From contig NC_064762.1 in the NCBI RefSeq assembly GCF_011397635.1, positions 26,765,617-26,829,616 of the forward strand: a stretch of 64,000 nt of DNA, written 5' to 3'. The translations under genes and the position numbers were made by a program. Below the pieces are notes generated by a model. The model saw only the letters and a program-made list of their open reading frames with translations, did no database searches and was not told the origin of the DNA. The stretch comes from Epinephelus fuscoguttatus (lineage: Eukaryota; Chordata; Actinopteri; Perciformes; Serranidae). This document shows, piece by piece, positions 11,701 through 24,410 of the stretch. Position 1 is the first letter of the stretch, and each line of letters opens with the position of its first letter.

Positions 11701-14700
11701 GCCCTCATCAACAAAACCATCCAAGAAACCAAACTCCAGCAGTGCAGTCACCTCCTCAACTCATAAGACCCTCGAGGAAGCCTTCAAAAGTGTGAGTAAT
11801 ACACATACCACCCATTCCTTGTTAACGATGCTGAAATTTGTTCACAGTCTAAAGGCTTGTATTGAGAGCTTAAAGCTGAACATCTGTATTTCTTGCAGTT
11901 TAATAAGAAGAGAATCAAATATTGGAGTAGAAGATTCTGTGTTTGCTTTAGCTCTAAAACACCTTATTTGTTGCCAGAAGTTTAAATTAAAATGATACTT
12001 AACCATCTGTGATAGTTAGGTGAGAATTTGGCTGATCAAGACAAAAATAAATGCGCTTACAGTCAAATCTCTAAAAGCTATAAATGTCCTCATACAAACA
12101 TAGAAACAATGCTGCACTGTGGCATCTTCCAAGCAAGCTATCACATGCTGAAACACAGTGTCCTCTTTTTTCATAATAGACATGTTGTTTTTAAGTGTAC
12201 AGCCTTAAAGTTTTCGGTCTTGCTCTCTTTGTAGTTGGATATCGCAGACCTGAAGCAGCAGTTGGCCCGCAGTCAGACCTTGTTTCCAGAAAACCCATCA
12301 GTGTGGGTCAAAGACCTGGCAGGATACCTCAACCTCAATCTGACTGCACCAGAGACTGAGCCCACACTCAGCAGCTATACCCATGGTTGGTCAAACTTCC
12401 TCTTATTGAGAAGAAGAAAATGTAGTGCACAGTCAATATAGACCTTACTGTTTTTTTTTTTTTATTTATTTATATGAAGGAACCAAACTGGTATTAAAAG
12501 TTTCTGCAGGACACTTGCATGATAATTAATACACATATTTAATGCCTTCTTTTCTGTCCCCAGACTACCCATACTGCCTTTCAGGAAAAGAGCTAAAGGG
12601 TGTGATCAAAGGCCTCATCGGACGCTGCAGCGACATTCTGCCAGATTTCTTCGACCACTGTGTTTATACTATGCTCAGGGAGCTGAACAGACAGTCAGGT
12701 AGGTGTGTGTGCTGTGGTTCGAGATATAAGTGATGCAGTAATGAGACTTGAGAGTGTAGAAACAAAAAGCTAGAAGCTGCTATTCTGTGAAGACCATTGA
12801 AATTGTCAGGGACTGTTTAAATTTGTGTATATTTCTGTGTATTTTATTTGGACACTTTGCCTTTATTACACAACAGACAGAAGTGAGGTGATAGTGAGTG
12901 AGGGTAGAGATAAAAAAGGGACTTAAACCAGGGTCACTGTAGTTACATGATCAGCACCTTAGATCCCAAGGCCACCACGACACCTCATCAAATCAATGTT
13001 TCATCTTGATTTCTTTTGCTCATGGTCACCACCACAGTGACAATTCCAAAACAGACAAAAGCAGCTTTTTCCCTCTGTTTCTAGGAGAGCCTCTGCATGG
13101 CTACAGAGTTTGCATCCAGGCAATCCTACAGGATAAACCCCGGATAGCCACCCAAAACCTGCCAGAGGTGCGTGACTGTGTGTGTGTCCTTGAGTCCTGC
13201 AGATCACTGCTTCACTGTCCTCGTCTGCTGTGATTTTACTTGTTAAAAAATTAAGCAACATTACAAGTTATGCAAGTTCTTTCTTTCTTAGAAGCTCATC
13301 CAACATACTGGGGATTTGTCTTTTGCAGTAACCTTGCAATAACATGTTGTAACAGCTAACCATCTCTCTGCTTTTCCTCTCTAGTATTTGGAGTTGCTGC
13401 GATCAGTTCAGAATCGTCCTGTGAAGTGTCTGACCATCATGTGGGCTCTCGGCCAAGCTGGATTTTACGACCTCAGCCAGGGACTAAGAGGTAATAGACA
13501 GTCAAACACACAACGCATACACCCCTTCAAATATGTAGACAGTATTGTATCACGCTCTCACTGCATTAGTGCCAGTCCGTCTCCCCTTTCTCCCACTTTC
13601 CCAACATAATATGCTGACATAAATTCTGGGTTGGAGGTTAATGAAGCCACAGGGCACATTAGAGCGAGTAACACATCCACTGACAGCCATCTGTGGGCTT
13701 AAACACATGGTAACTTCAAAAAAATCAGCTGCTGCTCCAGGTCTGCTGCCTGGTATTCGGTGAGGCTGTGAGGTGGGTGTTAGTATGTGGGCAGCGGGAG
13801 GAGGAATATTCTTAGAAGATTACACAACAACCTCCTTCTGCAAAATAAGGTTAGTGAGTGCCATTCGACTCGCCAAAGGCAAGGAGAGATACAATGCTAC
13901 TGAATTTAGGCAGTTTTTAAAGCTACAAGTGCAGAATGTCTTGATGTTGGGATAGTTAATCAGATAGCCTCTCTAAGATGTGAAGGAAGTTACTGTTTAG
14001 GAACGCTCTCTAATCTAGTTTAAAAAGTAATCAAAAGTTTCCTGCCTGAGCCCCAGGCTTTGATATGTTTAGACTTGGCAAGATATTAAACTGCTATTGA
14101 ACCATTTCCAGCGTGATGAGCACTGGAAGCGGGACAAAATTATATCTAAAATGGCAACAGTGAATGTCACAAGAACAAAATTACATCTGACTGCATTGAA
14201 CATTCTCAGTTCTTCACCAATGTATGATACAACAGTGTCTTTATCTTAAGTATCTTTAGGATGATTCGTTTCCTTTGTGAATAAATGAAGAAATGCCTGC
14301 AGAGCTCTACTTTCTGTTTTGTTTCACTATGCTGCTTAATAATTTAGCGTGCAAGAATGAAAGCCATGTTATGCTGCAGCAGTAGCTTTGGGCTGAGAGC
14401 TGAAAAGGCCGACTGTTGACACGTTTAATGGCAGAACTAAGTGTTCCTTTAATGTGAATCAAGTTCTTTATTTGTGTTTTAGTGTGGCTGGGTATCATGC
14501 TTCCTGTGTTGGGAGTGAAGTCCTTGTCTTCGTATGCCATCGCATATCTGGAGAGACTTCTCCTGTAAGTCTAAGACATATGTGGCTTATTTTATTTTAT
14601 GTGTTCCTTAGGCAAAATGAAATACAACATAACTTTTTTTCTTGTTATAAAGCTACACTTTGACTCATAAATGTGTGCTCCATGTTCTTCTCCCAGACTT

Positions 14701-15736
14701 CATGCAAACCTGACAAAAGGATTTGGCATCATGGGTCCGAAAGAATTCTTTCCTTTACTGGATTTTGCCTTCATGCCCAAGAACGCCCTCCCTTCAAGGT
14801 AAATGTTTTATTTATTATTTTATTTATTTACCCTGAATTTAACCAGGAAGTCCCATTGAGATTGAAAATCTCTTTTACAAGAGAGACAAATACAATGCAA
14901 CAAATACAACATATAATACAAAACTCCACAATAAAACAACTATTCAAACATAGTGGCCTCTCAAGAAAAACAAGCACATGTGTCTGTTGTATGTAACCTA
15001 ATGCCAACACTGAAAAGCGTGTCAGTTTTCTGTAATTTTATTGCTCAGTAATTCCATATGCACAGCATGACTTCACAGTGTAGGAAGAAGAGGGTGTAGA
15101 GAGTGGAGCGTTGAGAGTTTAGCCTGGATGCTTCACTCCAAATTATACTTAATCAAATAACCACAAGACGTGACTTTGGGAAGAGAAGAGACTGTGGTTT
15201 ATTTGCATATGTACTGAAGCCATTTAGGCAGATAATTGGGAATGTCACTTGTTTTTTAGTACTGCCACATTTTGAATATGACGGTTTTTGTTTTTATCTG
15301 CTACATAAAATATGTCTCATCGGACAAGTGTCCAGTTTCCACCTGTAAAGCCTCCATTCTTAAAACATAGGAAACAGCTGACATCATTCACAAATGACTC
15401 AATAACATAATGCTGTCACATTTATTGTTTCTCGTATATCCCTGTTGAAGTAAAAGCATTTCTCATGTGTATAAAACATGGACCACAGCTTAGTGCTATT
15501 TTTAGTGATTATGTTTTTTTTACCTCCCAGTGGCTGTTTCCTTATTAAAAGTAATAAACTAACATGTCTTTGTTTGTGTTCAGTCTGCAGGGGCAGCTGA
15601 GGCGTCTGTACCCTCGACTGAAGGTCCTCGCATTTGGAGCCAAACCTGAGAGCACGTTACACACATACCTGCCATCATTTCTGTCCAGAGCCACACCACA
15701 CTGTCCAGATGATATGAAAAGAGAGGTAACACACAC

Positions 15737-15784
<48 letters not shown>

Positions 15785-18700
15785 ATACATACAGAATATA
15801 AACTGATGTTTTCTACATTATACTGCTGGTGCTGAATGTAGTTAGGTTCAGTGCAGCAGCATGAATCATTTGTAAGTGACCTGTCATAAAGTATGTTGTT
15901 AATGGCATCAATATGTTGATCAGTGCCATAAACAGTCAAGACAGCATATCAGCAAATGATTAAACTGGAGCAATGTTTCTTACACATAGACTTTACTTGG
16001 GCAGGGCGCCCAGGTGTATTAACGGCGGTATATTTAGACAATCTCACCTTGCTCTACTCCTCTCATACCTGTTGGTTCTGGTACAATGGCTGAGGTGGAA
16101 GAGCACCGTAGCTTGGGTGTTGTATTGAAGGCTATTCCCCTGCCATTAAGATCCATGGTTTGTTCAGATCTAAGTAGGGGGAAACGTTTATCGGCATTAA
16201 TTCGCTGATATTATAAAGTCTGCCACAATACGATTGCTATTCGATGCGTTTCAGGGGCCTGCGATGGATATGAGACAATATTATCTGCCCATTTAACGCA
16301 GTCAGTTACAGAAGAAGCTGCCACCCCTTTCCTTTCTGCTTTTGGCCATAAAAGAAAAAAACAACATATAAATAATGTAAGTAATTGTAGCCGCTTATGT
16401 GCAGTGAAGTTTACTTTAAACTGATTCCACTAACACATAAAACAGCACGAGATAAATTAACCTTCAGGGCTCTCTGCCAGAGACCTTTCTGAAAGAACTC
16501 AAACCATCATCTTTTTCAGAAAACTTGAGAGCTATTTGGCTTAAAGCCCTGAAGGCAAACTTCTCCCAACAGCCACATAACGTGGACTGACAACAAGTCC
16601 GTTGAACAAAAGTGTCAAATTCAGCTCAGCGTGCACATTTTTTTAGTGAACATTGTTGAAACAGAGCAGCTAATGATGCTGTAGAGAGAAGTTAGCGCAA
16701 TGAGATGCTTGTCCAGGCAGGTATTTTCTGTAAAATCCCCAATATTTCTGCTGATTTATTCCAGAGTAAATAACGTCTTCATCATCTTTCTCTTGGCTGC
16801 TTGTCATCTGCCTCCTGCTGTTTGACAGTGTCTTTCAAAATAAAAGCCTATCCTAAAGACGACGATATAGAAGGATGTTTTTACTTTGCGTCAATGATAC
16901 TGGATCGTTGATCATTGAATTGATATATCGATCCAGATCGATAAATCATTACACCACTACCACCTGGTCTGTTTTCACCACGAATGAATCTGGCAAGACA
17001 ACACACTGATAATCCAAACAATATGAAGTATACATTTACGATATGAATAATCTGAGTATGATAAATGATAAAATAAGCATCCCAGGCGTGCCATCCTGTT
17101 GCTGTTTCCCTGGAGACAGAGAGGTGATAAAGAGAAGCTCTACGTGTGATTAGAAAAGAACATGATGATTGTATGTATATGTTATTAAAAGAAATGTTCA
17201 CTAAATCAACATATTGTGTTTTAAAGGTCACCTGTATTTGTTGTTGTCACATGTAGTCGACCATTTTTGTGCAGGAAGGTATTGCTGGCCTTCTGCCGGC
17301 TACCACCACAAGTATATTTAAGACCTATGGGAAACTGTAAGAAATTCCCAAACACTGTAACAAAGTTTAGAACAACAAGCCAACAACCTATAATATTGTT
17401 GCTAACAGTATTTCCTGGTGTGCTTTAATAGTCTTGGTTATCTTAAACATCAACAGACAAAACTTTGGTGTCCCTCAGAATTAGAGAGCATTGGCACCAG
17501 ATATTCATCAACAGTTGTATCAGTACATGCAAAATAGCTACAAGAAATATTTTCTGAGCAGGATGTGATCTAGATTTGCTTCTGCACTTGAATAATTGAT
17601 TGATTGTCATAAAAATTCACTGGTATGTTGGACTCTGAGAGTTTAGAGAGAATAATAGCTTCAAAATAGAAGAAAAATGAAGTCTTTCTTCCTCTCCCCT
17701 ATGTCTTTTGCAGTTGCTCAGCAGTATGACAGAGTGTTTGTGTGTAGATGTCCAGAGTCTAGGAGTGTGGAGGCAGCTCTATACTAAACACTTACTGCAG
17801 TCCAGGTGAGTTATACACTTTTTTCCCCCCTTTTTAACTGTGAAAGGTAGAAAGAAAACAGTGAGGCTCTGTGGCAATAGCATGTCTCAATTATTGTTTT
17901 TACAGAAGTAGAATTTAATTGTATGTAAAAATTTTATTTCTTGACTTCAGTCATTTAAATACTGATAAATAGAGCTGACTATTCGTTCTCTCTTTCCTTC
18001 TCTAGTCTGCTGTTGAACCATTTATTGAAGTCTTGGAATGTCCTGCCACCAAAGGTACAGCACCTACCTCCCTGAGGATGGTGTAATAAGAACATTAGGG
18101 CATGTTTGCACCTAGAGAGCAACAGCTTTCTTTAATACCTTTACTAAGGAATTCTAACTGAGTCTCATGTTAAACTGTTGTGCTTTATTTTTCGTGTTTA
18201 GCTCCGGAAGAACCTTGAAGAAACAATCCAGTCTTTCAGAGTGACCAATGAGGAGATGAGAGACACTGTTGAATCTCAGGAGCTTCAGGAGTGCAATAGC
18301 CTGTGTCAGGTGAGAAGATGGTCACTGTAGAAACTGAATGAAGCCACAGAATATTTATTTTTATCAATGAGATGTTAGAAATAATTACAAGTATTCAATC
18401 AATTAACGATTAAAACTCAATTTAGTTTCATTTAAATTCCATCCAAAACACAGTCTGCTCAGTCCTAAATTTGATTTAAGGCAAGATAGAAATGAAAAAG
18501 TGTAGTAAAGTTAAGGAGTTTTTGTATTTATCTAACTACATAAGCAACAATGAATAGAAAAATTTCCCCACTTTCATTTACAAAGCACTTCCAGAATATA
18601 TACTATGAGTGTTTGTGCTCAGTGTTTCCACTTCTCTTTTTTCCTCTAGAATCTGCAGGTGAAGATGCGTGGTCATGGGTTCCCCTGGTCCAAACTGCTA

Positions 18701-21573
18701 ATGGTTCTGCTCGTGTTTGCTGCAGGCTTCATCGCTCACGACATAAGATCCCAAGGCTCCTTCGCAGGTCTGACTGAGTCCCGTTTACTCATCTCAATCA
18801 TACATATTTATTTTCATAGCAGAACTTCCAAAGCTGTCTCCACTGACTTCTTTTTGTTTGTTTTAGAGGTCTTACAGTGTGTGTTATGTGTTTCAGATTC
18901 CACCACAGCCTTGTATCTGCACAACTCAGGGGTCACAGCTGTATCTCAGCAGGCGTGGGGCAAAATAAAGGTGTACTCTACACAAGGCTTCAGGTGCGAC
19001 CTCACCCTAACTCCTAATGTGTCTGTTAAGCAGTATAGCTAAGTAGCTCTCTCCTACAACAGACTAACTAAATTATCATCAATTGTGGGTCAGATATTGA
19101 TAGCATTAGTCTCAGGCTCTTTTCTAGACTTCTGTATGCTCTGTCTGACGAAGGACCAGTCAAACCAAAGCATAAAAATATCTCAAACATGCTTCGGATT
19201 CACTTCCTGCTTGTAATGTTTAGTGTTTGTCGACGCTGTCATAGAGGTGTTTATTTAGTTATGCTTTAGCACTGAGGTCATAGTGAGCTTCTAAAGATAG
19301 ATGTTAGGGCAGGGCCTTATGGGATTACATAAGCTTGTACAGGTGTATCCAATAAAGTGGCCATTGAATGCAAATAAATATAGGTAAAAATGTCTTAAGA
19401 TATTACACTACCAGCTAATACTAATAGTAAAATATCCCACAGGAACTTATTTAGTCATGTTTGCAAATAAAAGATTGAGTTGAAATGTACCAGATATAAA
19501 TGAGGATGGCACACTGCAGTAGCTACTTTGCATTGGAAAAGAAGGTCAGCAGCACATTTACATATTTAAAAAGTACCTGCATGCAACTGTGTAAAACTTT
19601 GGTTTGGTCTTAGAGCACAAAGTAATTTTAACTTTATGCACCTAATGACCAAAAAGGCAAATCTTTAAACTCATATAAATAAATCACTTAACTTATATTT
19701 GTATTTTGTGTTTTTGTATCCTCTGTAGCTGGTTGGAGACAAACACTCCTCATTATTACTCTGAGTGTGTGCGGGTTTTGGGGCCACTAATGGACCAAGG
19801 TTTGGAAAAGGCAAAAACAGCAGCGATCTTCATCTCTGAAAACACCACGCAGTTTATTCTCTGGGTCAAAGAAAAGACACCACAGGCCATAGAATGGGTA
19901 AGGCTGCAAAATGGCTGCAAAACTGTCACTCACTGATGTTTACCTCATTCTGTTTAATCAGTTCCACTTCAGATTGACTTCTGATGAATCAAAGAGCGAA
20001 GCTAACAAGAAGAAATGGTTATATTTTATGTCATTAACCAGTGTGTCTTCTCTTTGTGTATTTTCACCCAGGTGAACACCAACACGCCCGACAGTGTGTT
20101 TCAGGTGTTGGCATATTTAAAGGAGCTCCTCCTCGCCCTCCATCAGAATTACATCCTACCAGCACTGGCGTACATATCTGAACTGCTACAACGAGCATGG
20201 TCCTACCTACAGGACTCTTGCAAGTCAGTACTCTGAGGCATCATTTTAACATTTACTTTATATGCATGTTCTGAATGTGAGCTGATTTTTACATTTATAT
20301 TTGGCATTGAAAAGAGCCAACTGCTGTTTGATAGTTCGAATTTGGCATTCTGTGTCACTACATTAAAACCAGTGGCATCACGTAAACGAGTCCTTACTGT
20401 CACATAGCTCTGTTAGCTTGCTGATACATGACTCGTCTAGACTGAAAATGTAATGTGGAATATGTTCGACACATCTGACCGAACACTTAATCAAAATGCT
20501 GTTTTTAATAAGAGGGAAACTGGGAAGAATTTTAATTATATTTAACAAAAATGACAAAGCATACCTCAAATAACAATGTTATGCTATTACTGTTAATGAA
20601 CCATACGGCTAAACTGTTAAACATTCCCCCATACATGAATAAATTAGAGCTGAAACAGTTCATGGACAGATAATCTGCGGTAATTGATAATTTAATTAAT
20701 CATTTACGACATTTTAAAGCAAAAATGCCTAAAACTTTATAATGTTTTTGTTGTTGTTTTGCTTTGTTTTTGCAATTGTAAACTCAGTATTTTTGGGTTT
20801 TGGATTGTATCGGACCACGTGGATCAAATTCTGATAGTAAAATGAGTCATTTTGTGACCGTTGTGACTTAGACTTCTCTTTCCCGGGAAAAAGTCTTTTT
20901 GGGCCCCATGGAATCATGTGACAGTCCTGGGAGTTGTAATTTGACGTTAGGACACTACAAAATCAGCTTCAAAGCCCTGTGCTGTTCCTGCAGGTTTTGA
21001 CAGCCCCTCAAAAGGGAAGTCAAAGCATCTTGATTGCCCCCTGGTGGCTGGCTGCAGTATAGGTCATAAACCCACCCACTCTGTGTTAGTCGATGGGACA
21101 TGGGCCAAATAAAACAAACTACATACCAAATAAAATTTTCCAGAGGATGGTTCCTGTCATTTTAGATACTTCTTATCACGCTGATGTTTGTTCAAGTGTT
21201 CATTTTAGTGACAAGTTTGACTTTAATTAGTTACTTGACACTATATAAAGTGGGTGTGAAGTCATGATTGACAGCTGTGTGTGTCGGTCTGTGTGCTCAC
21301 AATCAATGGCCCTGGCCCCCCAGCAGGACCTTGATACTGTGGCTCCACTTCCTGATCACTACTGCGCAAAATCAAACAGCTGCATTCAGTAATTTATTTT
21401 TAACCAGTAAGTTAAACATGCTTCTCTCTTCTTTTCTTTCCTGCAGCGGTGAGGTGTCCATATCATGTCTGCAGGACCACGCTTTGTCCTTCACCAACTC
21501 GACGTGGCAGCTGCTCCAACACACGACGTCAGCCATCAAGACGTGGGCTCAGGAGCTGCTGACACGAGCGTGA
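5714..21573 (+). CDS. tmem214: transmembrane protein 214, 17 coding exons, 687 aa
   Basis: ER-resident membrane protein; the human protein is reported to anchor procaspase-4 in ER-stress apoptosis. Exons: 5714-5870, 11598-11791, 12235-12385, 12564-12698, 13085-13167, 13385-13490, 14483-14564, 14697-14798, 15584-15725, 17714-17805, 18006-18054, 18202-18309, 18650-18767, 18897-18993, 19729-19897, 20072-20223, 21447-21573. They sum to 2064 bp with every phase matching; human TMEM214 is 689 aa. Matching segments include the N-terminal VGKWEVVKKGKK, KQNKEQVPPPAE, AILQDKP.IAT, CLTIMWALGQAGF, LTKGFGIMGPKEFFPLLDF, RLYPRLKVLAFGAKP and FLSRATPHCP. A hydrophobic helix lies at about residues 482-497 (LLMVLLVFAAGFIA), followed by the family's HDIRS. 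A second hydrophobic stretch lies near the C terminus. Intron 1 (5.7 kb) holds repeat copies. Confidence 0.97.
6790..7090 (+). repeat. dispersed repeat copy in tmem214 intron 1
   Basis: Direct-orientation relative of 10815-11100: both contain CTCCTGTTTGA, GGTCTGA, CTACAGACAG, GGGAAGT, TTGACAATAA and CAGCCYYATCC in the same order. Probably two insertions of one fish interspersed repeat, family not identified. Confidence 0.55.
9830..10062. mobile_element. decayed DNA-transposon end
   Basis: The minus strand of the right end starts AGGCCCTGACACACCAAGC followed by GACGG/GGCC-rich sequence. I recognise this as the terminal part of a common fish DNA transposon. The opposite terminus is not visible, so this is a fragment. 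Confidence 0.4.
10815..11100 (+). repeat. second dispersed repeat copy in tmem214 intron 1
   Basis: See 6790-7090. This copy ends in an A-rich run (11090-11115). Confidence 0.55.
12840..12990 (+). repeat. SINE-like fish repeat fragment
   Basis: Sequence of the form GCCTTTATTACACAACAGACAG ... GGACTTAAACCAGGG ... AAGGCCACCACGACACC resembles a diverged tRNA-derived fish SINE. It sits in tmem214 intron 4. Assignment is from memory of the family pattern. Confidence 0.35.
14805..14960. repeat. interspersed repeat in tmem214 intron 8
   Basis: A TTTATTTA run followed by ACCAGGAAGTCCCATTGAGA and a segment ATCTCTTTTACAAGAGAGA is the signature of a widespread fish short interspersed repeat. It begins a few bases after the exon 8 donor (14799). 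Confidence 0.45.
15729..15792. repeat. (CA)n microsatellite at the tmem214 exon 9 donor
   Basis: Nearly pure CA/TA dinucleotides beginning within a few bases of the GT donor at 15726-15727. Runs on both strands give spurious ORFs. Confidence 0.9.
16200..16970 (-). mobile_element. probable decayed hAT-type element
   Basis: The right end, read on minus, is GTGGTGTAATGATTTATCGA then TCTGGATCGATATATC, the appearance of a common fish hAT terminus. The left terminus and target duplication are not clear. It lies in tmem214 intron 9. Confidence 0.3.
19339..19372 (+). mobile_element. orphan Tc1-like TIR relic
   Basis: GGTGTATCCAATAAAGTGGC is close to the complement of the terminus at 57773-57810 (CACTTTGTTAGGTTCACC). 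It is a solo terminus, inside tmem214 intron 14. Confidence 0.5.
20640..20830 (+). repeat. hAT-derived MITE relic in the last tmem214 intron
   Basis: Starts AGCTGAAACAGTTCATGGAC, has TAATTGATAATTTAATTAAT and later TTGTAAACTCAGTATTTTTG and GGGTTTTGGATTGTA, a recognisable order of a very common fish hAT MITE. A related copy with shared outer flank lies at 24480-24690. Confidence 0.5.
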
Positions 21574-22705
21574 TGACATCACAGATGCTGACTAATTTAC
21601 ACACACACAAAGTTATACACTCGCACACACACACACACACACACTGACCCAATCTGAGGCTGCCTTTCAGTGCGTCGGCTCCCCTCTCAAGCCGTGATTG
21701 GACACTGTGGGGTCAGACAAACAAACTCTCACTTAAAGGACCCTTCTATCTCTTCTATCTCTTGTTTTGGCTACATTTTTAAATCAGTTTGCTGTTGTAA
21801 AGATGTTTTTTTCTACCAATCTTTTTGTCACTGCTGGACACAGAGGTCCTCTCTTTCTCTTTGTCTCTTTCTCTTTCTCCCTCCTTCTCTCTCTGAGTTT
21901 TCTACTGCACATTTGAGCTGTGTCTTTAACCTTTGGGTTAAACAGATTGTGTAATTTATAGCACATGTAGGTTTGTAGATGATTTATAAAAACCATTTTT
22001 ATTTAAAGATATATAAAAAAAAGTGTTACGTGAAAACTTGGTAAAGGGCAGAGAAAAGACCAAAAAAGATATTCCAGACTTCTCAAAGCCACTGAAGACC
22101 TCGTCTGCTAACTTCTGAGGGCCACCTCGTCTCCCATCAAACCTGAGAATCTGTCCAGTGGGCGGCTCACAATGTAAAGCCTCCAACAGGAAAGATATTG
22201 TGAAGGGTCATGTCTGCTGGTGGATGGACTCTTTCAGAAGATTTTGAGTTGACAGCATAACTCAACAGGTGTCTCACATCAGTCCAAATGGTCCAGAAGA
22301 ATAAATCTACCTGCTGTCTTGTCTGTCCTGCACATCTCCTCCTCTCGTCATTGCTGCTCTGTCACCTGTCCGCTGTTTCTCCTGCTTTCTCATTAGCCAT
22401 CACACCTGAGCTAAAAGCAGCAGTCGTGTACTCATACTTGAAGGCTGATGATTTTGTGCGTGTGTGTGTGTGTGTTTGTGTCTGCGTGGATCAACAAGTT
22501 TATTCTCAATAATGGGAACATGATTAACCCCGTGCCAACGTCCTCCTGTACGCTAGAATATGACTAAAAAAGAATAAACCCTTGTGTGGGCAAGGCAAAC
22601 ATTTCTGACCAGGTGATTCACTAACCCTTCCCCATAAACAAGATGTTTGGATGGATATGGCAATGACTGATGTCTTACTTTGTAATGTAAATGATTTATA
22701 ATAAA
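21574..22705 (+). other. tmem214: tmem214 3' UTR with CA/GT runs and poly(A) signals
   Basis: After the stop come a CA run (21601-21645), a CT-rich run (21850-21898) and a GT run (22458-22476). AATAAA hexamers lie at 22573-22578 and 22700-22705; either may end the transcript. The second lies inside the block duplicated at 24715. Confidence 0.5.
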
Positions 22706-23203
22706 GATTTCAACCCCACTGGTTGGATTATCTGTTTCTCTCAAGTCAAGTCTTTCATCCAAAGTGGAAATCTGCAATTCCATGAAGGCATTGCAACTCC
22801 ATCTGCTGCTGTTACTGACAAGTGGTTTGATGAGAAGCTTGTGGTGGCTGCTTTGTCAACTCCCGCTTCCAAAGTCAACAATGGACTTTGAACCTCAAGA
22901 ATAAGTGTTACTCTGTATTTTTTGACACAGATGTCTGACACATTTTATTACTAAAGAGTTAAGTTTACATTTTCTTAGATTTCCCACCAGTAAACAACCA
23001 ACAGTCTATTATTCTATTATTTAACTGCCATTTTAGTTAATCTGGCTATTCACTTCAGTAGCATTGATGCACTCTGTTAGAAGGCACGAGGCTGCACGAC
23101 AACAAATGGTCCCGCGACACCATATACCCACTGTAACTACAACTACAGTCAGTGTTATGAAATATAGGCATCTGCCTGGCTTCAAATTTTCTTGACACCA
23201 GCC

Positions 23204-23292
23204 CCTTCGATAGCTCAGTTGGTAGAGCGGAGGACTGTAGAGTTGATACATGAGACATCCTTAGGTCGCTGGTTCAAATCCGGCTCGAAGGA
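23204..23292 (+). tRNA. tRNA-Tyr(GTA) with intron, copy 1
   Basis: Starts CCTTCGATAGCTCAG and ends GGCTCGAAGGA. The acceptor arms CCTTCGA/TCGAAGG pair fully and the discriminator is A. The anticodon GTA is at 23237-23239, followed by a 16-bp intron after position 37, as in all eukaryotic tRNA-Tyr genes. The T arm GGTTCAAATCC is a good B box. A TTTTT terminator follows about 6 bp downstream. Confidence 0.97.
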
Positions 23293-23825
23293 GGTAACTT
23301 TTTCATTGTCTTTCACACGCTGAACGGCCACCGGAACTATCAGCGGGGCTAAATTAGCTAAGCTAACAAGCTAACACCTTACCTGTGCTGCTAGCTAGCT
23401 TGACAACCTGTGCAAAGTAAGCTAGCTTGTTGGTTCAACTGTTCATCAGAGGTAAGTTGAAAATGACATTTGTTCTGTTACTACAGTAATGGCTCTTGTA
23501 TATTTTGGTACCTTCTATCAAGTAAGCGTTTTAAATGTGTATCAAAGAAAAACCTATTCAGCAAAAGTTCCTAATTTGACAGGTAACATAATTGATGGTA
23601 ACACCAGTCTCGCCCTCAATCGGCGTTGACTCGTCACTCAAGGTGTTAGCAATTAAGAGTAAGATACGAGTTCTTGTAACCTTTAATTTTTACCTTCCTT
23701 ACGTAACGTTATGTATATTTTCTTAACTTTAATACGATTAAGTTTGAATTATGAACGCTTTGTGGTGGTGCGTGAACGCTTTTGGAGTTTTTTTTACTCG
23801 TCACTCCTCAAACTGTTCAACGGCA

Positions 23826-23833
23826 TGACGTCA
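23826..23833. promoter_or_regulatory. CRE palindrome upstream of tRNA-Ala 1
   Basis: TGACGTCA ending exactly 18 bp before the mature tRNA 5' end. The same box at the same spacing precedes the other three tRNA-Ala genes. Confidence 0.75.
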
Positions 23834-23851
23834 GAAAACCTAGTGCATCAT

Positions 23852-23924
23852 GGGGGATTAGCTCAAATGGTAGAGCGCTCGCTTAGCATGCGAGAGGTAG
23901 CGGGATCGATGCCCGCATCCTCCA
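23852..23924 (+). tRNA. tRNA-Ala(AGC), copy 1
   Basis: 73 nt, intronless, full cloverleaf, starting GGGGGATTAGCTC and ending CATCCTCCA. The anticodon AGC lies within CTTAGCATG. The acceptor has the G3:U70 wobble that defines alanine tRNAs. All four copies in the window look identical. Unlike the others, no run of four or more T lies within about 20 bp downstream (only TTT), so termination may be weaker. Confidence 0.97.
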
Positions 23925-24002
23925 AATTCTTTGGCTTTATTAAAAGAAGTGTAAGAAGTAGGTGAAGATCTTCAGTCATCCACGTCATAGTAATCATAAA
24001 TG

Positions 24003-24410
24003 CTATTTCGTAGGCAAAGTGGACTTGAGTTTCTTGAAGACGTGTCCAAGAAGCTTCTTCAGTTCTAAATGACTGGTAAAGTCACAGGCTGTGTGGGTGT
24101 AAACCTTTACAGTCACTGAGGTCACATGTGAGCTCTTAATTTCAGAGTCCTTAAGGTCACAATGTGAGCTGTTGATCCACCTGGCCACCATGTGAGTCTT
24201 GAGTCTGTGGGTCAGATGGGTCCAGGTGAGAATGGGTGTGAAGTTGTCTGGGGATGGATCTCAAGACTGCATTATAGGGTTATAAGTGGTGTTGTAGGCC
24301 ACCTCCTCTGTTTAACGATGGTCGTTCCAGTTTGATGTAGATGGCTTCTTTCACGCCTCTTTCAAACCATCTTTCCTCTCTGGCCAAGATGTGCACATTG
24401 CTGTCCTCAA
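24003..24410 (-). mobile_element. Penelope-like retroelement 3' fragment
   Basis: On the minus strand a frame reads VHILAREERWFERGVKEAIY and continues with LERPSLNRGGG, the end of the GIY-YIG endonuclease domain of fish Penelope-like elements. It then degenerates with stops. The reverse transcriptase part is absent, so it is a 5'-truncated, dead copy. Confidence 0.65.

Larger units (their letters stand above)
22660..23940 (+). repeat. tRNA-bearing duplicated block, copy A
   Basis: From GATGTCTTACTTTGTAATG to just past tRNA-Ala 1, this copy aligns with 24715-26430. The shared order is a terminal-exon-like ORF fragment, the GAGGCTGCACGACAACAAAT segment, tRNA-Tyr, about 570 bp of nearly identical spacer, a TGACGTCA box, and tRNA-Ala. 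The spacer is the most conserved part, so the duplication looks recent there. Confidence 0.85.

Noticed and set aside
15545-15939. Minus-strand Cys/Val-rich ORFs
   Set aside because: They are the CA microsatellite plus the antisense of tmem214 exon 9.
23711-23965. 84-codon ORF, with parallels at 26224 and 27480
   Set aside because: The shared peptide (GGLAQMVERSLSMREVAG) is a translation of the tRNA-Ala gene.
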